Assembly: GCA_030704615.1 (NCBI GenBank)
Contig: CM060732.1
Coordinates: 36,003,053 to 36,067,052, forward strand
Reading direction: 5' to 3'
DNA: 64,000 nt
From: Takakia lepidozioides
Taxonomy: Eukaryota; Streptophyta; Takakiopsida; Takakiales; Takakiaceae
In this document: one piece after another, positions 33,561-44,639 of the stretch
Position numbering within the stretch: position 1 is the stretch's first letter
Layout of the letters: every line of letters starts with the position of its first letter
Program-made: the position numbers and the translations under genes
The notes under the pieces: model-generated
What the model saw: the letters and a program-made list of their open reading frames with translations, nothing else
What the model was told of the DNA's origin: nothing
Databases searched by the model: none

Positions 33561-35765
33561 GTGTTCCAAAAATTGCGAGAAGGGAAGCTGTATGCCAAAG
33601 CTTCAAAGTGCGAATTCGGGGTCACAAAAGTGGAGTTCTTGGGGCACGTGATTACACAGGATGGGATCAAAATGGATGACAGAAAGGTGAGGGCGATCTT
33701 GGACTGGGAGCCTCCGACTTCGGTCCCGGGAGTGCGATCCTTCCTAGGACTCGCCTCCTATTACCGGAAGTATGTGAGAAATTTCGCCAAGATCGCGGGG
33801 CCGCTGTCGGACCTTCTGTGTAAATCCAAAGTCTGGGTATGGAACACATTTTGTGGCCAAGCTTTTGCTGAATTGAAGCAGCGGATGACGGAAGCTCCAG
33901 TCTTAAAAATCCCGGAGTTCGATCGTCCGTTTGAGATTCATACAGATGCATCGGACTTCGCAATTGGGGGTGTACTTATGCAAGATGGACGTCCAGTGGC
34001 TTACGAAAGTAAGAAACTGAATGAAGTGGAGCGACGGTGGCCGACGCACGAAAAAGAGATGAAGGCGGTGGTACATTGCCTTGAACTCTGGCGCCACTAT
34101 GTTGGTTCCAACCCAGTGAAGGTGTTCACGGACAATGTCACGGTGAAGTATTTTGCCACGCAGCCCAAGTTGTCCCCAAAACAACTTAGGTGGCAAGATA
34201 CTTTGGCAGTGTTCGACGTGGATATCCAGTACAAACCGGGACGGGACAATGTGGTGGCCGATGCTTTAAGTAGAAAGCAGCAGCTCTTGTTGGTGTACAA
34301 GGGCGAGACGGCGCTCCAAAGGAAGATCCGGAAGGCTTGCCGGAAGGATGAGCTGGCAAAGTGCGTGATGCAGAACTTAAGAATGGGGGTTAAATCGCAG
34401 TTCCACTTGCAAAACGGACTGCTCCGGTATAAGCAAAAACGTCTCTATGTGCCAAAGGGAGGGATCAGGGATAGTCTCTTGAGAGAATGCCATGATAGCC
34501 CGCTTGCGGGCCACGGTGGAGCCAAGCGCACTGCGGCACTCTTGAAGAAAGAGTATTTCTGGCCCAAACTGAGGGAGGAGGCAGAGGAGTATGTTAAGAC
34601 ATGCACCACATGCCAACAAAACCGGAGCGAGTATAAAAAGCAAGCGGGGCTGTTACAACCCTTGCCGATTCCAGAGGGGACTTGGGAAAGCGTCTCGATG
34701 GATTTCATGACTGCTATGCCGCTGTCAAAAGGATTCGATGCAATCATGGTGGTGGTAGATAGGTTCAGTAAAATGGCCCATTTCATCCCCACCAAGGAGA
34801 CGGCAACTGCGCAGGAGACAGGGCGACTTTACTTCGCCCACGTCTTAAAGCATCATGGAGTCCCGAAGGATATTGTCTCGGACCGCGATCCAAAGTTTAC
34901 GAGTAAATTCTGGAGAGCACTTTGGAAGAAGATGGGGACGAGGCTGAAGATGAGCACCGCCTTCCGACCTACGACGGACGGCCAAACGGAAAGAGTGAAT
35001 TCCGTAGTGAAGCAATTCTTGCGGAATTACGTGTCGGCAGACCAATCAGACTGGATGGAACACTTAGACGCGGCAGAGTTCTGTTATAATAACACAGAAC
35101 ACTCCGCGACGGGAGTTTCCCCTTTTGTGTTGGTCTATGGAAAAGCACCTCTGGTGCCGACAAGTTGGGCCGCCCAGGACGTTGAGGAACCGGCAGTAGC
35201 GGCGGTACTGGAAGAACGCGAGCGTTTGTTGAAGCTCGCAAAGTACAACATTGCCAAAGCTAGGAAACGGTATGAAAGGCAGGCGAATCGGAAGCGGAGG
35301 GAAGTGAAGTTTGAGGCAGGCACAGAGGTCTGGTTGAACATCAAGAATTTTCGACTACCTCCGGAAATGAGTCCGAAGTTCGTACCTCCGTATGCGGGTC
35401 CCTTTCGCATTCGGAGGGTTATGAATGAGGATGTGTATGAATTGGAGCTGCCAGCAAACAGCAAGGTGCACCCAGTATTCCATGTCTCCCTTTTGAAGCC
35501 TTACTTCAAAGATGAAGCACGTCCGAATCGGCAGCAAGTGTTGCGTCCGCCACCTATGCTGTTGGATCATGAAAATGAACCCGAGTACGAGGTGGAGGCA
35601 ATACTTAAGTCGAGGAGGTTCAAGAACCGAGAAACGGAGTATCTCGTCAAATGGAAGGGCTATCATCTTGTGGAGGCATCTTGGGTGCGTGCCTCAGAAA
35701 TGGGAAACGCATCCGAGGCAGTTGCAGCGTTCGAAGGGCGACCTCAAAAGCGGAAGAAGCGTTGA
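33561..35765 (+). CDS. RT thumb, RNase H, integrase and chromodomain of the chromovirus
   Basis: 734 codons. RT end: [39 protein letters not shown]. RNase [41 protein letters not shown]. Integrase zinc domain: H and H in [10 protein letters not shown], then CTTCQQNR. Core: [25 protein letters not shown] and [13 protein letters not shown] (D, D, E). Near the C-terminus (residues about 675-734) is a chromodomain: [33 protein letters not shown]. This places it among the chromoviruses, whose chromodomain is thought to guide insertion into methylated-histone chromatin. It ends in a basic KRKKR. Confidence 0.93.
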   Translation: MFQKLREGKLYAKASKCEFGVTKVEFLGHVITQDGIKMDDRKVRAILDWEPPTSVPGVRSFLGLASYYRKYVRNFAKIAGPLSDLLCKSKVWVWNTFCGQAFAELKQRMTEAPVLKIPEFDRPFEIHTDASDFAIGGVLMQDGRPVAYESKKLNEVERRWPTHEKEMKAVVHCLELWRHYVGSNPVKVFTDNVTVKYFATQPKLSPKQLRWQDTLAVFDVDIQYKPGRDNVVADALSRKQQLLLVYKGETALQRKIRKACRKDELAKCVMQNLRMGVKSQFHLQNGLLRYKQKRLYVPKGGIRDSLLRECHDSPLAGHGGAKRTAALLKKEYFWPKLREEAEEYVKTCTTCQQNRSEYKKQAGLLQPLPIPEGTWESVSMDFMTAMPLSKGFDAIMVVVDRFSKMAHFIPTKETATAQETGRLYFAHVLKHHGVPKDIVSDRDPKFTSKFWRALWKKMGTRLKMSTAFRPTTDGQTERVNSVVKQFLRNYVSADQSDWMEHLDAAEFCYNNTEHSATGVSPFVLVYGKAPLVPTSWAAQDVEEPAVAAVLEERERLLKLAKYNIAKARKRYERQANRKRREVKFEAGTEVWLNIKNFRLPPEMSPKFVPPYAGPFRIRRVMNEDVYELELPANSKVHPVFHVSLLKPYFKDEARPNRQQVLRPPPMLLDHENEPEYEVEAILKSRRFKNRETEYLVKWKGYHLVEASWVRASEMGNASEAVAAFEGRPQKRKKR

Positions 35766-36670
35766 TGGGGACATCAACCTTGGAGCGTGGGGGAGGAAAT
35801 GCATGCTTAGCCCGGTTTAGCTAGCTCAGGAATCCGATTGCAAAACTTGTATTGTACAAAAATTTGTGATAAAGGAAATGGGTTCCAAATATTGTGCGTC
35901 CTATTGTGTTTGGAATGGCGATGCATGGTGTGGTTGGCTGGTGTGTAGAATGCATGCTAGCTTACAAAAGTGGGAGAGGTAAATTGGGTTAATCGTGTGT
36001 TTGCGCAGTGCCGAAATCGGGTGACTCCCATCCAAGGGGCAAGGAAACTTGCGCCTTATTTGGGAGTTCAAGTGCTAGTGCGCACCTGGCGCGTGCGCGT
36101 ACTATAACTGCGCTACCGAGGGGGTTGCCTTGTAGTGCGGGCTAACGCGGAAGCTACGTGCTTCCGTTCACGTACTATAATCGTGTAGCCTCGGGACGAA
36201 GTCGTAGTGCGGCTTCGGCGTGTTCCCGTACCTCAGGCCAGCATTCCAAGGCGGACCCAATTGTAGTGATTGGGGCGCACGGTTGGTTCAAGGTTATCTT
36301 CCTAGTCAAAGAGGGTTCCAGGTGAACCCTTGCTCAAGGTGATGCCAAAAGCGGCATCATGAGCGATCGCAAGCAATGTTGTTGCAGTAAGGCGATTCGA
36401 TCCTCGGGGAGGATCGTTCCTTGGCCTTGAAGTAGGCCAAGAAGAGTGCACTGGGAGGAGCTGGAGAGGCTCCACCCTTGGCCGGGACTTGGAGGAAGTC
36501 GGCCGAACTAGCTAGTGGAGAGTGGAGTCAAGTGTGGGGTTTGGTTCTTTGCCATGGGACGCCATGGTACGGAAACAAACTCCTTGATGTGGGACGCCAC
36601 AACTTGGATGTTCGTTTCTACAAAATGGACAAGTCGATGAGGACATCGACTCCCTGTTGGTAGGGGTGTG
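35766..36670 (+). other. Gene-free 3' region of the chromovirus
   Basis: About 900 bp between the pol stop and the 3' LTR, with no supported frame. It holds paired inverted words around 36140-36200 and a G-rich TAGGGGTG just before the LTR that may serve as a weak polypurine tract. Parts of it survive in the deleted copy at 6975-7432. Confidence 0.6.
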
Positions 36671-37395
36671 TGTCGCGGCCCTTTGCCTTGAGAGCAGGGG
36701 GGTCGGGACACATGAGGGGCTGCCCCTGTGGTGGGGGCAGCGGCAGCGATAGGTATGGGGGCTGAAGCACCCTTAAGTGCCCAAGGCACCCAAGGAGGCG
36801 GAGGCGCTCACTAGGTGGAGCCCCGCACACCGGGTTGCGGTGGAGGTGGCTCCACAAGGGGTGGTGGTAGCTTAGTGGGACTTAGTGGGGGTGGCATAGG
36901 ACTCACCATGGGGTGGAGACCTCGAGGTGGGAGTCGTGGGGAGTCTTGGGACTCATCACGGTCCATTGGGGCCGCGGTGAGTGGGCCAAGACTCACCGCG
37001 ACTCACCACCGGGAGTCGAGGGTTTTCGTGGTGGTTCGCCATAAAATGGCATGGCTGGTTATGAAACCCCCGCGGACAGCTACAGAAGTATATATAGGGA
37101 GTAGTAACCCCGAGAACGGTGCAAGCCCGTTGGTGACCAAAAACTAGTGAGTAAGCGAGCGAGCCGGAAAGCGACCAAAGAGTGGGGAGCTGTTCCGGAC
37201 TGCCATCTACCAAAGGGAATTCTCCTAGTCCCAAATAGGTGGAGGGTTTAGAGGGAAGCGGAAGGGGACCGTTATGTCCCGGTGAGCAGCCGAAACTCCA
37301 AGTTGGCCCGGCGGCCAGGTTGGGAGTCAGGCGCGCGCATCAAAAGCGAGTAACTATGACTTGAAGGGGAGTTTACCGAATTGAGGTGTGCGACA
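36671..37395 (+). repeat. 3' LTR of the chromovirus
   Basis: 725 bp, identical to the 5' LTR apart from two missing bases in G runs. TATA box at 37089-37096. Confidence 0.95.
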
Positions 37396-37400
37396 CAAAG

Positions 37401-38836
37401 CCCAGGGAAGGACAGAGAGGATCTCAATTTCAGAGGTCACTTCCTTCATTCTCAGGCCAACAACAGTCGAGTGTGACATGTTGGGATTGTGGAGGACCCC
37501 ATGTTAAGAGAGATTGCCCGGAGAGAGGCAAAGGGCCGGCACAGGCACAACCTATACAACTACAGTGTGGGCATTGTGGCAAGTATGGGCATGAAGAGGC
37601 CCATTGTTATGACTTGCATCCTGAGCTACGGCCAGGCCAGTTCCAAAGGAACAATGGTGGCCGAGGACGCGGCAATGTAGTCCAGAGAGGTAGAGGAGGC
37701 AGAGGTCGTGGTGGAGGACGTAACCAAAACCAAGGAGCACAGGGTCAGGGTCAAGGTCATGACCAAGGCATGGTGGATAGACTTGCCCAGGTAGAGCAAT
37801 GTCTTGCTGCCATGGACACTACTCATGTTGCGCCAGCTCCAAGGCTTGAGGTTCAAGCCCCACCTACACAACCTCCTATGCCTAGGGAAGACCAGATTGG
37901 TATGGGCTTCATGTTTTGAGCCACACTTGCAGGACCATTGCATGTGGACTCTGCAGCTGCTGTCACTTGAGCAGTAACGCGTGCTCCTAAGCCAAGAGGA
38001 GCGGATGTGAATTTTGATCCACAAAGAGAGGAAGCAAGTCGGCAGACAAGGCTTCCACAGTCTTTCACATTGGCTGATACAGTGCCAACTATGCCATCGA
38101 TGACACCCGCTCGCCCAAATGTGTCAGAAATAGAGCCACGAGTGTCATTGGGGAGAGTTGGTGTGGCTCGGGAAATGCTAGTGGATGGTGCAGCAAAGCA
38201 AGGTGCAGCCAGTACATTGTTGGGGGCGGCTACGGCAATTTGCCAAGCTCCATTGTTTTCTGCCACGACAATTGCAATGCCGGGGATGCGGCCAGCTGCA
38301 GTGTTTAGACTGGCAGCTAGACTCTGTGAGAGTGGTGATGCATCGGCACTATCTGCGGGGATAGCGGATCAGGTGCAGTGCATGGATACCTTGGATTCAA
38401 GGGTGAAAACAGCCACAACTGCGCCATGACAAGCGGCAGCTACAAGGTTGCAGGAGTTGCCAGCTAGACCAGCCATTGAGCATAGTATGCTGACTCCTGG
38501 GGTAATCCTGGTGGACAATCAGGATGGTGTGTTTCAGTTGGGTGGCCCAGCCGGGAAGAGGTATAGGCCACTGCGGGTCTTGATGGAGTCGGGAGCACAG
38601 CCATTGATGTTGGGGAGAGCAGCAATTGCAGGCTTGGGCCTTACAGAGGCGGATTTGGAGCCTTGTCCTTTCCAAATTCAAACATCTTTGGGCGGTTTAG
38701 AGAAGGCACGAGGGATTACACGCCATGAGCTCTTCATTCGATTGCAGCCAGATCATCCTACATATGGCTCTGTCATGAGAGCTAAAGCCATTGTTACGGA
38801 CGCGATGTCTTATGATGTGCTTGTTGGTGGGGCTGT
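37401..38836 (+). pseudogene. Gag C-terminus and aspartic protease (DNMT-gypsy family)
   Basis: Continues the interrupted gag. It has two zinc knuckles, CWDCGGPHVKRDC (spacing C-2-C-3-H-4-C) and CGHCGKYGHEEAHC (C-2-C-4-H-4-C), then an RGRGG-rich tail to 37919. 38007-38429 is a Ser/Ala/Pro-rich linker in another frame. 38448-38836 is a retropepsin-like domain: RPLRVLMESGAQPLMLGRAA, then IVTDAMSYDVLVGGA. The active-site triad reads E-S-G where D-S/T-G is expected, which should inactivate it. The frame then runs into a copy of the gag 5' text (38837-38923) and stops. Confidence 0.78.
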
Positions 38837-38923
38837 GAGTTTTCATCATGGAGGTGCCACCAGTTGCTGAGGAGAGTGCCGGTACGAGCACCAGCGATAC
38901 TAGTGGGTATACAAGACGAGGTA
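38837..38923 (+). repeat. 88-bp direct repeat, copy 2 (after protease)
   Basis: The same text as 29461-29548, with one extra C. It is fused directly behind the protease frame, and unrelated sequence follows at 38924. It marks a recombination or template-switch joint rather than an LTR. Confidence 0.8.
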
Positions 38924-39162
38924 TTCTTGTAGTGATAATGGAAGTGAACACACAATGGAAACACTCCACTCATGAATCCACTCAAATCACATAAATTAAG
39001 TCAAACCAATGATATCTTTGCTAAATGAATCCACCCTACAAAGCCCTCACCACACTCCCTCTCAATACCTAGAGCTATGGAGGTGGGAGAGGCTCATTGA
39101 GGCTCAACTACAAGAAGAGGAGCCCTCCTCAACACTCACAAGGGGAAAACCCATCCCATGTC

Positions 39163-39189
39163 CCAAGTGAGGTTTGACACCTCACTTGG
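39163..39189. repeat. Perfect 11-bp hairpin
   Basis: CCAAGTGAGGT and ACCTCACTTGG around a 5-nt loop. The role is unknown. Confidence 0.6.
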
Positions 39190-39516
39190 CATGTGAGACC
39201 AAATGAAGTCCCAACACACAAAATACAAATATAAATATCCAAAATGTCCTAGTTAACTAGAAGTAGGTAATTATAGTTAACCATGACTAAAACCATGACA
39301 AGAGTCTAATCTATAAAGTACCCTATGGAGGAATTGAAGCTCAGTCATAAAGACTTTGCCCACTGCAACATAGGGTGGCCTGCAACACCACACCACCCAA
39401 CATGCACCAAAAACCAACCAGGAAACAAAATTTATTGTGAAGCAAGATTAGTCCATTCTAACAAAGCAAAAATGTATATTGCGCCAATAAAGACATATCA
39501 AAATTCATGAACATTG

Positions 39517-39610
39517 TTTGCAGACATCATTCAGTAGGCTGTACAGGCAAACATTAGGGTGATGCCTAATGTACAGGCAAACAATGGTTCACCCTAATGA
39601 TGTCTGCAAA
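39517..39610. repeat. 94-bp foldback, MITE-like
   Basis: TTTGCAGACATCATT at 39517-39531 pairs perfectly with AATGATGTCTGCAAA at 39596-39610. Inside are CATTAGG/CCTAATG arms and the direct repeat GTACAGGCAAACA. It is non-coding. Confidence 0.6.
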
Positions 39611-39837
39611 TAATGAACGAATGATGTATGTTCATTCCTCGAATGCAAGGTTCAAGATGTATGCTGACTACGGCGAAACCTAACTACTTGCAGGTGGAAG
39701 TGGTGGGCACCTCCACCATAGCTAGGGTGCGGGCTGGCTACTCACACCCCAATCATCCTCAATATGTGGCCCGTCCATGCGGGCTAGGGCAGCCACTGGA
39801 TGGCGCCACATGTCTGCCTAGTGGAGAACATGTTGCG

Positions 39838-41207
39838 ACACCCTTGTCAACCTGTATGTTAAGTGCCGGAACATCAGGGATGCTCACCAAGTGTTCAACA
39901 AAATGCCTCAATGATCTTTGATCACGTGGAATATTATGTTGAAAGGATTTACCAAGCATAGGTGTGGTAGGAATGTTTTGGAGACATATGAGCAAATGAT
40001 GTGCGAAGCGGTGAAGCCCAACGTGATGCTTGCTTGGATGACCTCAAAGGTCTACCCACTCTCGGCACTAGACTGAAATTTAAACTCAGGGCAGGAAGTC
40101 TACCTTTGGAGACCTATGAGAAAATGATGGGGGAACTAACCACATCACAAGGCATTTCACCAGATTCAGATATGTATGTCTGTCTCTTGCTTAAGTGCAT
40201 CAAGATGGAAGGGCTGGAAGCTGGAAAACATGTGCATACTCACATCATCCAAAGTGGATTCACGTCAAATGTTTTTCTACTCAACACCCTTGTCAACATG
40301 TATGTTATGTGCGGGAGCATCATTGATGCTCACCAAGTGTTCAACAGAATGCCTCAACGATCTTTGATCACGTGGAATATAATGTTGGCAGGATGCAATG
40401 CGTGTCCAAGCCTGCAAGCTCTGGAAAAGGGAAAAGAGGTCCATGGTGACATCATCAACGCTGGAATTGTACCAGATGTCATTCTGAACACTCCCCTGGT
40501 GGACATGTATGCCAAATGTGGGTGCATTAAGGATGCGAAGGGAGTTTCCATGGCTGAACGAGATGTGGTGTCGTGGAGTGCGATGCTTGCAGGGTATGCA
40601 CAGCAGGGACGTGGTATGGAGGCTTTGGAGACCTATGATCAAATGATGGGGGAAGGGGTGAAGCCCGACCACATCACGTTTGTGTACATTTGCAATGCGT
40701 GTGCAAGCCTGTCAGCTCTGGAAAAGGGCAAAGAGGTCCATGGCGACATTGTTAGATTTGCAACTGTATCAAATGTCATTCTGAACAATACCCTCGTGGA
40801 CATGTATAAAGGGAGTGTTCGACGGTATGGCTGAACGAGATGTGCTGTCGTGGAATGCGATGATTGCAGGATATACACAGCAAGGGCGCGGGATGGAGGC
40901 TTTAGAGACCTATGAGCAAATGATGTGCGAAGGGGTGAAGCCCGCGCTTTGCATTGCATGATGTTGAGGAAGAGCTTAAAGAATCGTCTCTTTGCCACCA
41001 CAATGAGAAGCTGGCCATTGTTTTTGGGCTTATCAACACACCCTCTGGGATGTCTTTGGGATCATCAGGAATCTTCGGATGTGTGGTGATTGCCACACAG
41101 CCACCAAATTCATCTCAAAGATAGCTAAGCAAGAGATTGTTGTACGAGATGCAAACCGCTTTCACCACTTCCAAAATGGTGTTTGTTCTTGTGGGGAGTA
41201 CTGGTGA
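39838..41207 (+). pseudogene. PPR-DYW pseudogene with a LINE segment inside
   Basis: Decayed PLS repeats at 39838-40030, then a LINE-derived piece (40034-40107), then an in-frame PPR stretch to 40834 (DMYVCLLLKCIKMEGLEAGK, TLVNMYVMCGSIIDAHQVFN, VSWSAMLAGYAQQGRGMEAL). After a frame break the text jumps directly into a DYW domain (40941-41207) with [14 protein letters not shown]-like text and the end [14 protein letters not shown]. The E motifs and several repeats are deleted. It has the same EYW end as the minus-strand gene at 17.2 kb, so the two are close relatives. Confidence 0.82.
40034..40107 (+). mobile_element. 74-bp LINE segment embedded in the PPR frame
   Basis: It encodes DDLKGLPTLGTRLKFKLRAG, identical to the C-terminal region of the LINE at about 61123-61185. 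It stays in frame with the flanking PPR text, which resumes at ETYEKMM. Confidence 0.85.
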
Positions 41208-41579
41208 AATGAAATGGTTGTCACCTAATTGAATGTATTGAACTCTGTCAGCTACGAGTCAGGTTGGACTCCTACAGTGGCAGCAAAGGCGCACGAAATC
41301 TCTTTTTGGAGAGGAATTCTCAACAGTAGGTTTTGAACATAATTGGACCTTGCGAAGGTTGAAACTATAGAACAAGTTCAGAAACTGTCCTAGTTGATGA
41401 ACAGAGGTGCAGTGACTAGGTCTTGATGATCTTCAAGAGGGTCACTCTCTGATGAAAATACCCAGGACTGCATATCATAAAATGGAAACTTTCTTCAGGC
41501 CTCTTGCACATCGGGGATTGACAATGTCCCTTTCCTCTCTGCATCTGATTATTGTTCAAAGTGAGATTCCACAGCAAGT

Positions 41580-41900
41580 TTTATCGAGGGCAAACAGATT
41601 TTTTTAATTAATTAATTAGATTTTATTCTATTTTTAAATGAATAAACTTGATATAATATAAAAACATATATATACATATTTGAGGGTATTTTTAATTATT
41701 GAAAAGAGAAATATACATACACTAGGGGGTATTTTTTTTAAATTACAAATTTCTATATATTTATAGGAGGGGGTTTTATAATCTTCAAAATGTATGTACA
41801 GAGGGGGTATAAATTATCCAAGGACCCGTATACAGGGGTTTTTTTAATTAGGCGGCGAACGCACGTGTTACGGACATTTTATAAATAGTGCACCCCCCAG
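41580..41900. mobile_element. Terminal region A of a Mutator-like element
   Basis: AT-rich sequence with spaced GGGGGT words, ending CACGTGTTACGGACATTTTA through GTGCACCCCCCAG at 41900. It abuts the 9-bp target GTGATAACC (41901-41909). The other terminus is at 46475 with the same 9 bp. The 9-bp duplication and similar ends fit Mutator-like elements. No transposase was seen and the inner limit is uncertain. Confidence 0.5.
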
Positions 41901-42760
41901 GTGATAACCTGATCGTAAGTCCAATGTGTTAAACACCTTCGCATGCCCAATGGCATCAAAGATTTCCTCTAGAGCCTGACACGGCATATCTATCGGACTT
42001 AGTCTGATGGTTCACATGACAATAGTCCCCACACATCCTTGTTTCTGTCCAATTGCCATAGATATCCTTCTTAGCTGGCATCACCGTTGCCGAGGCATAC
42101 TCCCCGCCTGACAACTCCACCAATCCAGCTTCAAACAACTCCATAGTCCATGACTAGATCAAAGACCTCTCCATATCACTATACCTGTAGGGCCTTGGCG
42201 TATCACTTGTCAAATCAATACGAATCTTTTGGCCCTTCAAACTTCCGAAATCCTTCAAACCGAACGCAAAGCAATTTCTATAAGCCCTTAGAAATCGCTA
42301 AATCCTCCGTCTCTCTCCTCCGGTGACTGGAGGTCCAACATCTAGTTCCCAATTGTCCTCAGTGACTGCAACCTTGGGTACAACGGGCTTGGAGATAGGA
42401 GACGCATCATTTGGTTGCTAGATAGCAACCTCTCAAGGGCCTTATCTCCCCACCCTGACTGTAACGTAGCCTTCACTTGCTCCGCCATAGCCACCTTGAG
42501 AACATCTTTTGAGCAAGAAACATTCTCAACCTCTTCAAAAACCTTAGTTATCTTGGCCTCCAATTGATCCTCAGTGTATGGCTCTCCCCACTCCTCATAC
42601 TGCTGCTTGAGAGATCCAATGACTCTTTTTTTGTGCATCTCATCCCACATCTGTCATGGCTGTTTGCATCCCATGATCTTGTGCTTGCCTCCACCGTCTC
42701 GGTTGGCAGAGATGGTGCAATATCCAATGGAAGTGCAGAAATAGCCACCAATGCTTGCAA
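41901..42760 (-). pseudogene. RT N-terminal part and upstream linker, DNMT-gypsy copy A
   Basis: Minus strand. The linker MWDEMHKKRVIGSLKQQYEE is followed by LFEAGLVELSGGEYASATVM and CGDYCHVNHQTKSDRYA. The frame ends in the RSGYH codons at 41901-41910, where RT is cut. The rest of RT starts with GYHQL at 46476 on the plus strand. It is close kin to 28.1-29.1 kb and carries many substitutions and stops. Confidence 0.82.
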
Positions 42761-43534
42761 TCTCCGTTGCTCAGCCATGCACAAACCAATGACCCATGTC
42801 AAGCAATTGAGATCCATTGTCTAACCCAACACATGGCGTCGTGATGCCTCTGACAGAGCTGGCACAGCTGTAGTGCCCATAGCAAACCCCATTTCCCGCT
42901 CTCACTCATCCGCACTAGGTTCCACCAATTGCTGTAGCACATTGTCCCAAATCAACCCTGGACCATTGTCTCGAAAAGCATGAGATGAGGGAAAACTCAT
43001 GAGTGTAAGCAAGGCCGCACGTGGTTGCCACACTCGATTGATTCGCCAAAGGTGGACGATCATCATGTCGCACTCTCTGTGGTTACCTCCCTTGGTCTGA
43101 AATGCCCTCAACCGTGAGGCTGGGTGGCCGTTGAATGGAATCATAGGCTCTCTTGAGCAACGCTAGTGGTGCAGATTGGTCCACCACAACCTAGGCCTAT
43201 GTGCCCGTGAACCCACTGCAGCTGTATCCAACAATAAAGCTGGTCCAATCCATGACCGGATCTGATGTTCACTGGCCCTAACCCTGGCCCGAGAATCCCC
43301 CATGAGAGGAACATTCTCCAGGATGTAAGCTGGAGGTTACATTTGCCTCACCTGCAAGTCACGCAACATTTGCAGCATCTCCCAAAACAGATGCGATCGT
43401 GCATCATGCAAACCATTACCATGACCTACGGGAGAATGTCCTTGGCAAGGCCACCCTCCTAACATCAAGTCAATGGGATCATGCCAATCCAAATCCTCCC
43501 ATTTTCGCCAAAACCTGAGGAAGAATGACGAGCC
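42761..43534 (-). pseudogene. C5 cytosine DNA methyltransferase domain carried by Ty3/gypsy (copy A)
   Basis: The minus strand from 43534 reads WEDLDWHDPIDLMLGGWPCQ and continues GHSPVGHGNGLHDARSHLFW: motif IV, with the catalytic cysteine in PCQ (43442-43450). After one TAA come AYILENVPLMG (motif VI ENV, 43310-43318) and GSRAHRPRLWWTNL (motif VIII, 43190-43201, resembling DNMT3 S-x-AHR-x-R). A one-base shift leads into the target-recognition region (AYDSIQRPPSLTVEG; LLTLMSFPSSHAFRDNGPG), then VEPSADE and MDLNCLTWVIGL (motif X). It runs straight into the RT linker. Motif I is missing: the 5' side is cut by PPR sequence at about 43535. Several breaks make it inactive. Confidence 0.85.
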
Positions 43535-43735
43535 TGGAGTAGAAAAACATTTGGCGTGAATCCACTTTGGATAATGTTAGTGTGCACCTGCTTTCCAGCT
43601 TCGAGACCTTCCATCTTGATGCACTTAAGCAAGAGACAGACATACATATTTGAATCTGCTGAACTGCCTCCTTGGTTTAGAGTCTGTAGAGCCTCTGTCA
43701 GGCTGTCGCACAAAGTATCTTCACGTGCCCACAAG
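43535..43735 (-). pseudogene. PPR N-terminal fragment
   Basis: NMYVCLLLKCIKMEGLEAGK, then QVHTNIIQSGFTPNVFLL, close to the PPR at 40.17 kb. It stops abruptly at the methyltransferase sequence. Confidence 0.75.
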
Positions 43736-44149
43736 TGCCAGAAGAGGCATTGTGGACTCCCTCTCTTGATCCTCTTTCAGAAGCTGTGGTCATGGTTGAG
43801 GTGCCTGATTTTATCAACTGTGCCGCTGCAGCTGCTGCCTTTAGTTGACCATCTACCCATACAGGTTTCTTGTAGCTACTGACCCCCACATGGAATCAAG
43901 GTAATCTGGAGCTTGAAGTCCAGCCCTCTTGGATGAATCTGGATCCACACTCTATCCATGCTCATTCAGGAAAAAACAGGGAAAAACTCTGATAACAGGG
44001 AAAAACAGGCTGAAATGTGTTGAAGAAGGTACCTTCATTAGCAGCGCCTTGTCCTACCAAATGCACTGCTGACGCTGCTATTTCCAGTTGACCATCTACC
44101 CACGCAGTTTTCTTGTAGCTATTGATCCGCAGGGCAGAAGTAATTGTGT

Positions 44150-44371
44150 TTAAAATCGACCTCTTGGATGAATCGTGTTCCCCGACACCACCTCGTTCAG
44201 CCATAATGTTGAACACTCACTCCGCATCCTCAATGCTCCCACAATGGCATACATGTCCACAAGGGTATTGTTCATAATGACATTCGGTACAATTCTAGCT
44301 TTGATGATGCAACCATGCACCTCTTTGCCCTTTTCCATGGCTGCAGGCTTGCACACACACTGCAAACGCAC
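44150..44371 (-). pseudogene. PPR repeat fragment
   Basis: MEKGKEVHGCIIKARIVPNV, then MNNTLVDMYA and, after a frame slip, a decayed VFNIMAERGG. About one and a half PLS repeats. The 43.7-44.2 kb interval holds two similar 5' pieces (YKKPVWVDGQL and YKKTAWVDGQL), so two PPR copies probably collapsed here. Confidence 0.65.
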
Positions 44372-44379
44372 ACAAATGA

Positions 44380-44470
44380 ATTCAAAGGTCAGATGGTGGG
44401 GTCAGCTACAACATATGTCCAACACCAGATATCCTAAGTTAATCGACTCTATATCTTGGAAACATCGACT
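44380..44470 (+). mobile_element. Short LINE C-terminal fragment
   Basis: WWGQLQHMSNTRYPKLIDSI, matching 60825-60890 of the large LINE. It abuts the PPR fragment at 44371. Confidence 0.75.
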
Positions 44471-44639
44471 CTATATCTTTAAAACTACATGCTCTAGCTT
44501 AGGCTTGGATTTCATGGCTAATGGTTCCATCTCGAGACTTGATAACAGGGGTACGTTGAAGGTTGCAATGACCAAAAGTGCTTCTAATTAAGTCCCACAT
44601 CAATTCAATCTCAAAGAAGTTTGTCCCTTGACTGGCTGG

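Larger units (their letters stand above)
30491..37395 (+). mobile_element. Complete chromodomain Ty3/gypsy retrotransposon, TSD CAAAG
   Basis: 6905 bp. LTRs at 30491-31217 (727 bp) and 36671-37395 (725 bp) start TGTCGC and end GCGACA. The target duplication is CAAAG (30486-30490, 37396-37400). The LTRs differ, as far as I can see by eye, only by two one-base G-run lengths, so insertion was very recent. Order: LTR, primer-binding site, gag, protease remnant, RT, RNase H, integrase, chromodomain, about 900 bp without a gene, LTR. It sits inside the gag of an older gypsy element. Despite its youth, gag-pol has three frame breaks and a protease deletion, so it is probably non-autonomous. Confidence 0.95.

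Noticed and set aside
29461-38923. Reading the 88-bp direct repeats as LTRs of one element
   Set aside because: They are coding in gag, far too short, lack TG/CA ends and have no target duplication.
42761-43534. Host DRM or CMT methyltransferase gene
   Set aside because: The domain is continuous with a gypsy RT linker, and the same link is present in a second copy, so a retrotransposon origin is better supported.
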